Source: Pseudomonadota bacterium (GTDB lineage Bacteria > Chloroflexota > UBA6077 > JAJPHF01). From it: a stretch of DNA of 64,000 nt. The notes under the pieces are model-generated. The model was not told where the DNA came from. It worked only from the letters and a program-made list of their open reading frames with translations, and searched no databases. Positions 43,706 to 52,462 of this stretch are shown one piece after another. Location: NCBI GenBank assembly GCA_021325365.1, contig JAJPHF010000016.1, positions 124,001 to 188,000 of the forward strand, read 5' to 3'. The number at the start of each line of letters is the position of its first letter. Positions within the stretch are counted from its first letter, which is position 1. A program made the position numbers and the translations under genes.

Positions 43706-45007
43706 ATGCTTACCCTGATGTCGTCCAAGTCGTTCGTCACTTCGCAACCGGGCGGTGCAACGCCCGCGCTCGCGGCGGAGCGGGGCCGAGCGGTCCCGCG
43801 CGCCGGCAGCGCTCATCGCTGGCTACTCCACCTGGGCGTAATGCTCCTGATGCTCGCCGGGCTGGCGGCCGCCACGACCCCCGCGCAGGCGATGGAGTTT
43901 CGCAGCGGGGACACCGTGACAGTGCCCGCCGGCACGACGATCGACGATGACCTCTTCGCCACGGGCCAGACGATCACCATCGACGGGCAGGTGAACGGCG
44001 AGGTGTTCGCCTTCGGGCAAACGGTGACGGTGAGCGGCGCCATCCAGCACGACCTGATCACCGCGGGCCAGCAGGTGGCCGTGGACGGGAGCGTGGGCGG
44101 CGACCTGCGCGCGGCTGGGCAGCAGGTGACGGTCAATGGCCGCGTGGACGGCAACGCGACTACCGCCGGACAGACCGTGCTGGTCGGCCGGCAGGGCGCC
44201 GTCGGCGGCAGCATCCTGGGCGCGATGCAGACGCTGAGCCTGTTGGGCCCGATCGGGCGCAACGTGGACGTGGCGACGAGCACGCTGACGCTCGGCAGCA
44301 CGGTGGGCCGCGACCTCACCGCCCACGTGGAGACGCTGACGGCCGACCCAGGGGCGCACGTGGACGGCCGCCTGGACTACACGAGCCCGCAGGAGAGCGC
44401 GCTGCCCGCCAGCATGGCCGCTGGGGGCGTGCAATTCCACCCGGAGGAGCGCCCCCAGCAGGCGCGCGAGCAGCAGCGGGAGAACCCGTTCGGTGGGTTG
44501 TTCGGCTTCTTCGGGCTGATCTGGCTCGTCGGGAGCATCATCCTCGGCGTGCTGCTGGTCCACTACCTGCCGCGCCTCGCGGAGGGCACGGCGGCCCAGG
44601 TGCAAGAGCACCCGCTGCCCAGCTTTGGGGTCGGTATCCTGGCGCTGTTCGTCGTCCCCGCGGCGCTGCTGTTCGTCGCGATCACGCTGATCGGCCTGCC
44701 CGTCGCCTTCCTCGGCGGCCTGGCGTACCTCGCGGGCCTGTACGTGGGCTGGCTGCTGCTCGGCCTGGCGCTCGGCGCCTGGCTGGTCGGGCTGGCGCGG
44801 CGCGGGCGCGCGGAGGTGCCGGCCGTCGATCCCCGCTGGCTCGTGGTGCTCGGGCTGGTGGTCCTCTACGTCGTCACGCACTTGCCGTTCATCGGCGGGC
44901 TGGCCGGGTTCCTGGCGCTCTGCCTGGGCCTGGGCGCGCTGCTGCGTCAGCTCGCGGCCATGCGGGCGCCGCAGCCGCCGTCCGTGCCGCCACCGCTGCC
45001 CGTGTGA
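43706..45007 (+). CDS. polymer-forming (bactofilin-like) membrane protein
   Basis: A 433-residue protein. A signal or anchor segment (residues 33-52) is followed by a right-handed beta-helix-like region of about 170 residues with repeated short turns (FATGQTITIDGQVNGEVFAFGQTVTVSG), like bactofilin/polymer-forming domains. Then comes a linker with QQAREQQRENPF and four or more hydrophobic helices (from residue 270 on). ATG 43706 follows GAGAGGAGC. It is the last gene of the sigma/anti-sigma operon, so it is the likely effector: a membrane-tethered filament or scaffold made under envelope stress. That role is inference. Confidence 0.72.
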   Translation: MLTLMSSKSFVTSQPGGATPALAAERGRAVPRAGSAHRWLLHLGVMLLMLAGLAAATTPAQAMEFRSGDTVTVPAGTTIDDDLFATGQTITIDGQVNGEVFAFGQTVTVSGAIQHDLITAGQQVAVDGSVGGDLRAAGQQVTVNGRVDGNATTAGQTVLVGRQGAVGGSILGAMQTLSLLGPIGRNVDVATSTLTLGSTVGRDLTAHVETLTADPGAHVDGRLDYTSPQESALPASMAAGGVQFHPEERPQQAREQQRENPFGGLFGFFGLIWLVGSIILGVLLVHYLPRLAEGTAAQVQEHPLPSFGVGILALFVVPAALLFVAITLIGLPVAFLGGLAYLAGLYVGWLLLGLALGAWLVGLARRGRAEVPAVDPRWLVVLGLVVLYVVTHLPFIGGLAGFLALCLGLGALLRQLAAMRAPQPPSVPPPLPV

Positions 45008-45048
45008 GCCGGGGCCGGCTCGACCGCGCGGCGTGCGTCAGCAAGACG

Positions 45049-45078
45049 TCGGCCCGGACTGCCCGCAGTCCGGGCCGA
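45049..45078. terminator. perfect hairpin after polymer-forming gene
   Basis: Fourteen paired bases around CGGCCCGGACTGC/GCAGTCCGGGCCG, with almost no loop, 41 bases after the stop. There is no T-run, so termination is likely but not certain. Confidence 0.5.
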
Positions 45079-45180
45079 TTCGCGTACTTGCGGCAGCGAC
45101 GAATCCGAATGCGGCTGGCGTGCTGCCGCCGGGTCACCGCCATCGGGGTCGGGCAGCCTAAGCCCTCGGCCACGGATCGT

Positions 45181-45208
45181 GTGTAGCTTTGGCTTCCCGA
45201 ACCTACAC
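45181..45208. repeat. TTTGGCTTC palindrome, copy 1
   Basis: GTGTAGCTTTGG-CTTC-CCGAACCTACAC; 11 of 12 positions pair. Located between convergent genes, as are the related elements at 53533, 60552 and 62107. Confidence 0.65.
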
Positions 45209-45227
45209 AGCAACCTGAGCCGGCGGC

Positions 45228-45923
45228 CTACGGCTGGTTGCCGAGGTTGTAGCCGAGGACGTACTTCACGTAGACGCCGTCGAAGTAGCCCCAGCGCTTC
45301 TCGGTGCCCTCCCAAATGGCCTGGAGCACGCGCGGCCGCAGCTCCGGCGGCGTGTACTGGTCCACCACGTCGAGCGCGCGGCTGCCGTGCTCCTGGTCGG
45401 CGGTGACGTGCGTGGCGAAGAAGCGCATCTCGGTCGGCGTGAAGCCGTAGTGGTCGCGGAGCGTCGGCACGACGCGGGCGCAGATGTCGTTGAACTGCGA
45501 CTCCATGCCGATGTGGAAGCCGGCCACCGACTCCTGCCAGGTGCGGCGATCGCAGAGCAGGAACAGCCAGTCGCGCAGCGCCTTAGTGGTGGGCAGCGCG
45601 TCCACCTGGATGGCCCGCTGGGGGTCGAGGCCGCAGGCGGCGATGAAGTCGGTGAGCTGATCGTTGTGGACGTCCTCGGGGTTCTCCTCGTCGGCCATGT
45701 TGTCCAGCTCGACGGCGCGGGCGGCCGGCACCTCGCAGTTCGACAGGATGCGGCCGATGAAGCGCCAGAGGTCGCCGGTGTAGTGGTAGTGCTCGACCGC
45801 CCACAGGCCCAGCTGCTCGCGCGTCAGCTCGCCCCGCGCCCACGCCTCGGTGAGCGGGTGCGTGACGCAGTGACGCCGTCGCACCATGTCGCGCATCTCA
45901 TTGCGGAAACTCGTGGCGACCAT
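45228..45923 (-). CDS. TenA/PqqC-like heme-oxygenase-fold protein
   Basis: A 231-residue helical protein. AVEHYHYTGDLWRFIG (Glu44, His45, His47), ADEENPEDVHNDQL (Glu79, Glu80, His86) and THVTADQEHGSRALDVV give a set of Glu and His residues at the helix positions where heme-oxygenase-like di-iron oxidases (CADD, SznF-type, PqqC-like) bind metal. ATG 45923 follows GAGGAGGAGG; the ORF upstream on this strand is not coding-like. It is divergent from a cation efflux gene. The reaction is unknown. Confidence 0.7.
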   Translation of the reverse strand: MVATSFRNEMRDMVRRRHCVTHPLTEAWARGELTREQLGLWAVEHYHYTGDLWRFIGRILSNCEVPAARAVELDNMADEENPEDVHNDQLTDFIAACGLDPQRAIQVDALPTTKALRDWLFLLCDRRTWQESVAGFHIGMESQFNDICARVVPTLRDHYGFTPTEMRFFATHVTADQEHGSRALDVVDQYTPPELRPRVLQAIWEGTEKRWGYFDGVYVKYVLGYNLGNQP

Positions 45924-46067
45924 CTCCGGCCTCCTCCTCACCCGTCGTCGGCGTCTGCAGCCGCGAGCGCGCCCGGTTGGGCCCGCGCCGGGCGCTTCCC
46001 GCCCGGCGGGGCCATGTCCGCATGATACCGGAAGCCCGGCGGCGGCAGCAGGCCGGCCGCCGGCCCG

Positions 46068-46083
46068 TGCTACAATTCTCGCG
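46068..46083 (+). promoter_or_regulatory. extended -10 and leaderless start
   Basis: TGCTACAAT (46068-46076) is an extended -10. The GTG start of the efflux gene is 6 bases further on, at the expected first base of the RNA, and no ribosome site is present, so a leaderless message is likely. Confidence 0.55.
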
Positions 46084-47180
46084 TGGCAGCAAGGACGGGC
46101 GGCGCCGCGTACCGCCGCCGGCGGGAGAGCAAGCTGAGCGCGCACGCTGGACACGCGCACCCCGCGGCGCCGAGCCACAAGCTGGCAGTCGCCCTCGGCG
46201 TCAGCGCCATCGTGCTGGCGCTCGAAGTCGGCGGCGGCCTGGCGTCGAACAGCCTGGCGCTGATCAGCGACGCCGGCCACATGCTGACCGACGTGCTGGC
46301 GCTCGCGCTGGCGTGGTTCGCGAGCCGCCAGGCCGAGCGCCCGGCCAACGCCCGCCAGACGTATGGCTTCCACCGCGCTGGCATCCTGGCCGCGCTCGCC
46401 AACGCGGCCACCCTGATCGCCCTGGCGCTGTTCATCAGCTACGAGGCGTACCGGCGGCTGTTCGAGCCGGAGGCCGTCGCCAGTCAGCTCATGCTCGGCG
46501 TCGCGGCCGTCGGGCTCGTCGCCAACCTGGCCGTGGCCCGCTATCTCCAGGGCGACCACGCGCACAACCTGAACCTGCGCGCGGCGATGGCCCACGTGCT
46601 GGGCGACGCGCTGGCCTCGGCCGCCGTGATCGTGGGCGCCCTGGCCATCGTGCTCGGCGGCCCGGTGCAGATCGACCCAATCCTGAGCGTGCTGATCAGC
46701 GTCATCATCGTCGTGGGCGGCTGGTCGATCGTGCGCGAGACGCTGAACATCCTCATGGAGAGCGCGCCGCCGGGGGTGGACGTCGGCCAGCTCGTCGCCG
46801 ACCTGCGCACCGCGCCCGGCGTCGTGGCCGTCCACGACATCCACGTCTGGCGCCTCGCGTCCGACCTCCCCGCCCTGAGCGTCCACGTGCGCATCAGCAG
46901 CGTGGCGCCCGCCGAGGGCGACCGAGTGCTGAGCGCCTGCCAGCGGCTGCTGCGCGAGCGGTACGGCATCGACCACACCACGATCCAGATCGAGCGGGAA
47001 ACCGCTTGCGAGCCGGCCCTGCCGGCGGTGGCGGGGGGCGAGCCGGCCCCCTACTGCACCGGGCCGCGCCCCACGAACGGCGGTGGCACGTCGCCTGCTA
47101 AGAGCGGAGCGGCGGCGCCGGCCGGGTCGGCCGCCGACGCGCCAGGCCACGTGCATTCGGGCGCGCGCCACCCTCATTAG
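46083..47180 (+). CDS. cation diffusion facilitator, CzcD/ZitB-like zinc exporter
   Basis: A 365-residue CDF transporter. Six membrane helices lie between residues 33 and 210. The transport site is HMLTDV in helix 2 and HVLGDA in helix 5. A cytoplasmic domain follows (GVVAVHDIHVWRLASDLPALSVHV). Both ends are His-rich (HAGHAH near residue 21, HVHSGARHPH at the end), as in zinc exporters. It pumps Zn or Co out of the cell against protons. GTG 46083 directly follows an extended -10, so the message is probably leaderless. The last 45 residues are low complexity. Confidence 0.9.
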   Translation: MAARTGGAAYRRRRESKLSAHAGHAHPAAPSHKLAVALGVSAIVLALEVGGGLASNSLALISDAGHMLTDVLALALAWFASRQAERPANARQTYGFHRAGILAALANAATLIALALFISYEAYRRLFEPEAVASQLMLGVAAVGLVANLAVARYLQGDHAHNLNLRAAMAHVLGDALASAAVIVGALAIVLGGPVQIDPILSVLISVIIVVGGWSIVRETLNILMESAPPGVDVGQLVADLRTAPGVVAVHDIHVWRLASDLPALSVHVRISSVAPAEGDRVLSACQRLLRERYGIDHTTIQIERETACEPALPAVAGGEPAPYCTGPRPTNGGGTSPAKSGAAAPAGSAADAPGHVHSGARHPH

Positions 47181-47356
47181 TGGTCCGGCAGCGGTCGATT
47201 GTTCTATGTTGGGGGCACCCTACCGACGCCCATCACCCGGGACGCGGACTCGGCCGTGGCGGCGCCAGCGGCAGCTACCCAGCCTGGCCGCCACCGCACC
47301 CCCGAGCCGAGACCTGGCGAACGCTGACGGCGCGGCCGCGCGGAGAGAGAGCTTAG

Positions 47357-49483
47357 ATGGCGCAAGCGGCGGACTTTCGGCACTGGAACCGGCGGCGCCC
47401 GGGCCGCGGCGCGGGCGGCCGCGGCCCGCACGGTCTGAACGGCTGGTATCTCTCGCGGCGCCTCAAGGGGAACCGACCTGGCCCCGAGCGGCACATGCTG
47501 GTCACGGGCATCAGCATGGCGCTGCTGATCCTGCTCACGCTCGGCCTGGTGCTCGGCTTTACCGCGGTCAGCGTCGCCGCGCAGACGTTCGCCGCCCTCA
47601 CGCGCGACCTGCCGTCCATTACCCAGCTCGCCACCCGCGACGTGTTCCAGACGACGCAGATCTTCGACCGAAACGGCATCCTGCTGTCCGAGATCTACGA
47701 CCAGACGGGCGGGCGTCGCACGCTCGCCTCGCTGCGCGAGATCTCGCCCTGGCTGATCGACGCGACCATCGCCGCCGAAGACGCCGACTTCTACGACAAC
47801 CCGGGCGTCGACACGCGCGGGATCGTGCGGGCCGTCTGGCAGCAGCTGAGCAAGAGCGGCAACTCGGGCGCCAGCACGATCACGCAGCAGCTCGTGCGGA
47901 ACACGCTGCTGCCGGAGGACGAGCGCTCGCGGCAGACGTTGCTGCGCAAGTTCAAAGAGGCCGTGCTTGCCTACCGCGTCAACGAGCTGTACTCCAAGGA
48001 CGACATCCTGGAGATGTACCTCAACGAGGTGTTCTACGGGAACAGCTCGTACGGCATCACGGCGGCCGCCGAGTCGTACTTTGGCAAGAGCCCGCGCGAT
48101 CTCACGCTGGCCGAGGCGTCGCTGCTCGCGGGCCTGCCCCAGTCGCCCTCGAACTACAACCCGCGCCAGAACTGGGACGCCGCGCGGCAGCGGCAGGCGT
48201 ACGTGCTGGACCAGATGACGAAACACGGCTTCATTACCGAGGCCGAGGCCGGGGCGGCCTGGGACCAGGATCTCACGCTGGTCGAGCCGAAGCAGGAGGA
48301 GATCAAGGCGCCGCACTGGGTGTTCTACGTCCGCGACCTCATCGAGCAGAAGTACGGGCCGCGGCTCCTCTACCAGGGTGGCCTGCAGGTCTACACCTCG
48401 CTCGACCTGCGCCTGCAGGAGAAGCTGGAGGAGGTCGCGCGCAACAACGAGGCGAACCTGCGCATTCGGAACGGCAGCAACACCGCGATCGTCGCCATCG
48501 ACCCCAAGACCGGCGAGATCCTGGCGATGGTCGGCAGCATGGACTTCAACAACCCCGCGATCGACGGCCAGGTGAACGTGGCAACCTCGCCGCGGCAGCC
48601 CGGCTCGTCGATCAAGCCAATCGTCTATCTGACGGCTTTCGAGAAGGCCGGCTTCACGCCGAACACGGTGCTGCAGGACGTCCCCAAGTGCTTCAACGCG
48701 GGGGCCGGCCAGCCGCCGTACTGTCCGGTGAACTTCGACAACAAGTTCCGTGGCCCGGTGCCGGTGCGGATCGCGCTCGGCAACTCGCTGAACATCCCCG
48801 CGGTGGAGACGCTGGAGCGGATCGGCGTGCCGGCGGCGATCGAGATGGCGAACCGCCTGGGGATCACCGGCCTGGACGACCCCAACCGCTACGGCCTGGC
48901 GTTCACGCTCGGCGGCGCGGAGGTGAAGCCGCTGGAGCTGACGGAGGCGTATGCGACGTTCGCCAACCAGGGCCGCCGCGTGCCCCTAGTGGCGATCCGC
49001 AAGATGGTGGACGGCCACGACCGCGTCATCGAGGAGGCCCGCCCGACCGACGGCGAGCAAGTGGTCGATCCACGCCTCGTGTACATGCTGACCAGCATCC
49101 TGACCGACAACAACAACCGCCTGATCACCTACGGGCCGAGCAACCTGTTGCAGCTGTCGCGGCCGGCGGCCGCCAAGACGGGCACCACCGACAACTTCCG
49201 CGACACCTGGACGATGGGGTTCACGCCGAACCTGGCGATCGGCGTCTGGGTGGGGAACTCCGACGGCCGGCCGATGCGCGAGGTGCTCAGCTCGATGAGC
49301 GCGGGCAAGATCTGGCACGAGTCCATGGAAGAGGCGTTCAAGATCCTCGACCTGCCCGTGGAGAACTTCCAGCGCCCCGATGGTCTGGCCGACGTGCCGG
49401 TCTGCGGCCCCGGCGGCTGTACCACCGACCTGATGCCCGTCGAGCGCGCGCCCCGCGGCGCCCCCACGCCCGCGCGCCGCTGA
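47357..49483 (+). CDS. class A penicillin-binding protein (PBP1A-like)
   Basis: A 708-residue bifunctional enzyme. A basic N terminus and one membrane helix (residues 47-72) lead to a GT51 glycosyltransferase with Glu141 in EDADFYDNPGVD and GASTITQQLVRN. The transpeptidase has Ser417-x-x-Lys420 (GSSIKP), a GNSLN motif, and Lys607-Thr-Gly-Thr. The common EDxxFxxHxG has Asn for His here. It polymerises and cross-links peptidoglycan outside the membrane. ATG 47357 follows GAGAGAGAG. It is convergent with the methyltransferase gene four bases away. Confidence 0.93.
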   Translation: MAQAADFRHWNRRRPGRGAGGRGPHGLNGWYLSRRLKGNRPGPERHMLVTGISMALLILLTLGLVLGFTAVSVAAQTFAALTRDLPSITQLATRDVFQTTQIFDRNGILLSEIYDQTGGRRTLASLREISPWLIDATIAAEDADFYDNPGVDTRGIVRAVWQQLSKSGNSGASTITQQLVRNTLLPEDERSRQTLLRKFKEAVLAYRVNELYSKDDILEMYLNEVFYGNSSYGITAAAESYFGKSPRDLTLAEASLLAGLPQSPSNYNPRQNWDAARQRQAYVLDQMTKHGFITEAEAGAAWDQDLTLVEPKQEEIKAPHWVFYVRDLIEQKYGPRLLYQGGLQVYTSLDLRLQEKLEEVARNNEANLRIRNGSNTAIVAIDPKTGEILAMVGSMDFNNPAIDGQVNVATSPRQPGSSIKPIVYLTAFEKAGFTPNTVLQDVPKCFNAGAGQPPYCPVNFDNKFRGPVPVRIALGNSLNIPAVETLERIGVPAAIEMANRLGITGLDDPNRYGLAFTLGGAEVKPLELTEAYATFANQGRRVPLVAIRKMVDGHDRVIEEARPTDGEQVVDPRLVYMLTSILTDNNNRLITYGPSNLLQLSRPAAAKTGTTDNFRDTWTMGFTPNLAIGVWVGNSDGRPMREVLSSMSAGKIWHESMEEAFKILDLPVENFQRPDGLADVPVCGPGGCTTDLMPVERAPRGAPTPARR

Positions 49484-49487
49484 GGGC

Positions 49488-50225
49488 TCAGTCGCCGAGC
49501 TTCTTCGCCACCACGAAGTGGGAGATGCCGAAGCAGCGCAGCGGCGTGCGCTCGACGAAGTCCCGCGCGGCCAACACGGCGCGCCCGGCCACGCGGTGGC
49601 GCTCGGCGACGTTGTCCAGCCCCGGGAAGATGTGGCTCTCCACCTCGAAGCGGACGCGCAACCCCGCGAACAGGCGGCGGATGCCGCGCCGCGTGTAGAT
49701 GCGGACGTGCGGCGCGAAGCGGTTGCGGATGAAGTCGGGCGTGTAGTTCACCAGCGGCAGCAGGCGGAAGACGTAGCGCTTGCCGAGATAGAAGCCGTGC
49801 GTCTCGAAGAAGTACAGCCGGTTGGGCGCGTAGATGATGATGTGCCCGCCCGGCCGCAGGCAGCGGTACGCCTCGCGGATCGTCTGCCGATCGTCGTCGA
49901 CGTGCTCGATGACCTCGTGGAGCAGGATCACGTCGAAGAACTCGTTGGGGAACGGGAGCGCCTCGGCCGGCGCCGTGTGGATGTTCGGCAGCGTGCGGCT
50001 GGCCTCGGCCACCTTGTCCGGGTCCACGTCCACGCCGTACACGTCGTCGCTGAAGCGCCGCATCTGGCGGACGTACATGCCCAGCCCGCAGCCCACGTCG
50101 AGGATGCGCCGGTTCTCGAGCGGGACGTGCTCGCGGATCAGGTCGAGGCGGCGATCCTGCCCGCGACGCCAGACGTAGCTGGGATGCCCCAGGCGAATGG
50201 CTTTCACCTCGGACTGCACCGCCAT
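49488..50225 (-). CDS. class I SAM-dependent methyltransferase (type 11)
   Basis: A 245-residue methyltransferase. Motif I is RILDVGCGLGMYVRQM, the strand-2 acid is VYGVDVDPDKV, motif II FPNEFFDVILLHEVIEHVDD and motif III CLRPGGHIIIYAPN. The C-terminal half (NYTPDFIRNRFAPHVRIYTRRGIRRL) is like that of glycolipid or O-antigen-linked methyltransferases. I chose ATG 50225, six bases after AGGAG, over an ATG 24 bases earlier. It ends four bases from the convergent PBP gene. Substrate unknown. Confidence 0.85.
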   Translation of the reverse strand: MAVQSEVKAIRLGHPSYVWRRGQDRRLDLIREHVPLENRRILDVGCGLGMYVRQMRRFSDDVYGVDVDPDKVAEASRTLPNIHTAPAEALPFPNEFFDVILLHEVIEHVDDDRQTIREAYRCLRPGGHIIIYAPNRLYFFETHGFYLGKRYVFRLLPLVNYTPDFIRNRFAPHVRIYTRRGIRRLFAGLRVRFEVESHIFPGLDNVAERHRVAGRAVLAARDFVERTPLRCFGISHFVVAKKLGD

Positions 50226-50560
50226 AGACGACTCCTGCACACCGGTCATCGGCACCAGACCACTCGAGGGCCGGCGCCATCCTACCAGGAAGCGGCCCGA
50301 TGCCGCAAGGGCCGCGCGGGTGCGCCGCGGCGGGCGTGGCCCGCCGCCGCTCGGAGTGCCGCGAGCCCGCACAAAGCGGCGCGCCGTGATTCTTGGCCCC
50401 CTTCGACCGGACTTGACGGGCCGAGGGAACGTAAGAGGCCGCTTCGGCTACAATCGAGAGCAACGGGCGGCGGCGCGACGAGCGGGGGGGCCGGGCGACG
50501 CCGCGGCTTGCCACCGCCAGGCGCGAGCGGCTGCCGGCACTGGCTGAGGAAGGAGCGGGC
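50226..50560. other. 335-base divergent intergenic region
   Basis: Holds promoters for the methyltransferase and the nudix gene. GCTACAAT at 50447-50454 is a likely -10 for the nudix gene, giving a leader of about 100 bases. No open frame with coding character. Confidence 0.5.
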
Positions 50561-51019
50561 GTGCGGACGGTCCACGACGTGTCGGCTGGGGGGGTCGTCG
50601 TCCGGCGGGGGCCAAAGGGCTGCGAGGTGGCGCTGGTCGGCCGTGGCACGCCGGTGCGCTGGGGCTTGCCGAAGGGCGGCATCGAGCGCGGCGAGACGCT
50701 GGACGTCGCGGCCCTGCGCGAGGCGCGCGAGGAAACGGGCTTGCACGTGCGCCTGATCGCGCCGGTGGGCGACATCGTCTACTGGTTCGCCACCCGCGGC
50801 GTGCGCCACCACAAGACGGTCCATTTCTTCCTGATGGAGGCCGTCGGCGGCGACCTAGCCGACCATGACTGGGAGAACGACGAGGCCGCCTGGTTCCCGG
50901 CCGAGGCCGCGCCGGACGCGATGGCCTTCCCCAACGAAGCGGCCATCGTGCGCCGGGCCCTCGCGCTGCTGCCCGCGCAGTCGCAATCGGACGGCACGAG
51001 CGCCACCCCATCCCCCTGA
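50561..51019 (+). CDS. NUDIX hydrolase
   Basis: A 152-residue nudix protein. The nudix box GGIERGETLDVAALREAREETGL (about residues 39-61) has all key residues: Gly, Glu, Arg-Glu and Glu-Glu. The first strand SAGGVVVRR and WGLPKGG are typical of the MutT/Ap4A group. It cleaves a nucleoside diphosphate linked to another moiety; the exact substrate is not shown. GTG 50561 follows AGGAG. It is first in a run with ruvC, ruvA and ruvB, but ruvC has its own TACAAT box at 51026. Confidence 0.88.
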   Translation: MRTVHDVSAGGVVVRRGPKGCEVALVGRGTPVRWGLPKGGIERGETLDVAALREAREETGLHVRLIAPVGDIVYWFATRGVRHHKTVHFFLMEAVGGDLADHDWENDEAAWFPAEAAPDAMAFPNEAAIVRRALALLPAQSQSDGTSATPSP

Positions 51020-51023
51020 CACC

Positions 51024-51031
51024 GCTACAAT
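51024..51031 (+). promoter_or_regulatory. GCTACAAT -10 element ahead of ruvC
   Basis: The same octamer precedes the nudix gene (50447). Transcription from here would give a leader of about 105 bases. No clear -35. Confidence 0.4.
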
Positions 51032-51140
51032 CGCGTCTCACTCGATCCGGCCCGCGCGCGTGGCCCGCGCGGCGGTTGCGGCGCGCGCGCGCGATCGCGC
51101 ACCATCCGATAGAGAGCCTGCCCGTGCAGGGGGAAGCCGC

Positions 51141-51692
51141 ATGCGCGTCCTCGGCGTCGATCCCGGCCTGCTGCGCACCGGCTGGGCGCTCGCCACGAGC
51201 GGCCCCGCCGGGCCGACCCTGCTCGACGCCGGCCTGATCACGCCGGCACCCGAGGCGACGCTGGAGGCCCGCCTGGCGGAAGGCTTCACGGCCTTCGCCG
51301 CCGTCCTGGACGCGCAACAGCCCGACCTCGTCGTGCTGGAGGACGTCTACACCGCGCCCGCGCACCCAAAATCGGCCCTGCTGATGGCGCACATGCGCGG
51401 CGTGCTGTGCCTGGCCGTCGAGCAGCACGGGATACCGCTGCGCTCGCTCACGGCGAGCACGGTGAAGCAGCGCATCACCGGCCACGGCCGCGCGTCGAAA
51501 GACCAGGTGCGCGGCATGGTGTTCCGGCTTTGCCGCCTGCCGCCCCGGCCCCTGCGCGCGGACGTGACCGACGCGCTGGCGCTGGCGATCGCTGGCCTCA
51601 GCCAGGAGGGCCGCGGCGCGCGCGCGGTGCTGGCGGCGCGGCGGCGCCCCAACGCGGCGCTCGCGCGGCTGCTGCGCGAGGCGCACGGATGA
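51141..51692 (+). CDS. ruvC: Holliday junction endonuclease RuvC
   Basis: A 183-residue resolvase. The catalytic acids are Asp7 (GVDPGLLRTGW), Glu67 (VLEDVY), Asp141 and Asp144 (RADVTDALALAI), matching the E. coli set. The Lys-rich AHPKSALLMAHMRG and KQRITGHGRASKDQV segments are conserved. It cuts four-way junctions moved by RuvAB. ATG 51141 follows AGGGGGAA. The stop overlaps the ruvA start (ATGA). The C-terminal 35 residues are Arg- and Ala-rich. Confidence 0.95.
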   Translation: MRVLGVDPGLLRTGWALATSGPAGPTLLDAGLITPAPEATLEARLAEGFTAFAAVLDAQQPDLVVLEDVYTAPAHPKSALLMAHMRGVLCLAVEQHGIPLRSLTASTVKQRITGHGRASKDQVRGMVFRLCRLPPRPLRADVTDALALAIAGLSQEGRGARAVLAARRRPNAALARLLREAHG

Positions 51693-52303
51693 TCGTGTCG
51701 CTGCGCGGCGTCTACCGCGGCCGCACGACCGAGGGCGTGGTGGTGGACGTGGGAGGCGTGGGCTACGAGGTGATGCTGCCGCCGATCGTCGAGCAGGCGC
51801 TGGGCGAATTGAGCGAGGGCGCGCCGCTCGACCTCCGCATCGCCTACCATGCGACGCGCGACCAGCCCGTCCCGGTGCTCTACGGCTTCACGCGCGACGA
51901 AGAGCGCCGCTTCTGGGAGCTGCTGAAGTCCGCGCCCAAGGTCGGACCGAAGAGCGCCGCCCGCGCGATGGTCCTGCCCATCAACCACATCGCGCAGGCG
52001 ATCCAGGACGGCAACCGCCAGCTGGTGGACAGCCTGCCGGGCATCTCGGCCGAGGGCGCCGAGAAGATCATCGCCTCGCTCCGCAAGCGCGTGGCGCCCT
52101 TCGCCGCGCTTACGGAGGCGACCGCCGCCCCGGCGCCCGCGAGCGAGGACGAGCTGGAGCGCCTGGCCGTCGCGCTGCTCGTCGAGATGGGCATCAAGCG
52201 CCCCGACGCCCAGCGCGACGTGGCCCGCCTGCTGAAAGAGCACCCCGACCTCCGCACGGTGGAGGACCTGGTTATGGAATACTTCCGGAAGACGCCGACG
52301 TAG
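51689..52303 (+). CDS. ruvA: Holliday junction DNA helicase subunit RuvA
   Basis: A 204-residue protein. Domain I is an OB fold (MIVSLRGVYRGRTTEGVVVDVGGVGYEV), domain II has helix-hairpin-helix motifs (APKVGPKSAARAM and LPGISAEGAEKIIASLRKR), and domain III (residues 155-204) contacts RuvB. In domain II the second hairpin has SAEGAEK where many have GKKTAER, a small departure. ATG 51689 overlaps the ruvC stop by four bases. Its stop is followed by two palindromic repeats before ruvB. Confidence 0.95.
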   Translation: MIVSLRGVYRGRTTEGVVVDVGGVGYEVMLPPIVEQALGELSEGAPLDLRIAYHATRDQPVPVLYGFTRDEERRFWELLKSAPKVGPKSAARAMVLPINHIAQAIQDGNRQLVDSLPGISAEGAEKIIASLRKRVAPFAALTEATAAPAPASEDELERLAVALLVEMGIKRPDAQRDVARLLKEHPDLRTVEDLVMEYFRKTPT

Positions 52304-52304
52304 G

Positions 52305-52346
52305 GCGCCCTCACCCCCAACCCCTCTCCCAGGGGGCGAGGGGAGT
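52305..52346. repeat. CCCTCACC palindromic repeat, copy 3
   Basis: GCGCCCTCACCCCCAACCCC then TCTCCCAGGGGGCGAGGGG, starting two bases after the ruvA stop. Confidence 0.8.
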
Positions 52347-52421
52347 AGTGGCATCTCTCGCTCCCGCTGGGAGAAGGCAGCAAACGCTACCCAAGCCGGT
52401 TCCCAGAGTGGGGAGCGGTGA

Positions 52422-52462
52422 TTTCCCCCTCGCCCCCTGGGAGAGGGCAGGGGTGAGGGCTA
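52422..52462. repeat. CCCTCACC palindromic repeat, copy 4 (inverted)
   Basis: The same core in the opposite direction (CCCCTCGCCCCCTGGGAGAG, then GGGGTGAGGGC). With copy 3 it could fold the ruvA-ruvB spacer into one large structure. Confidence 0.8.

Noticed and set aside
45228..47177. 649-codon reading of the TenA/PqqC-like gene
   Set aside because: The first 418 codons are antisense to the CDF transporter; GAGGAGGAGG and the ATG at 45923 mark the true start.
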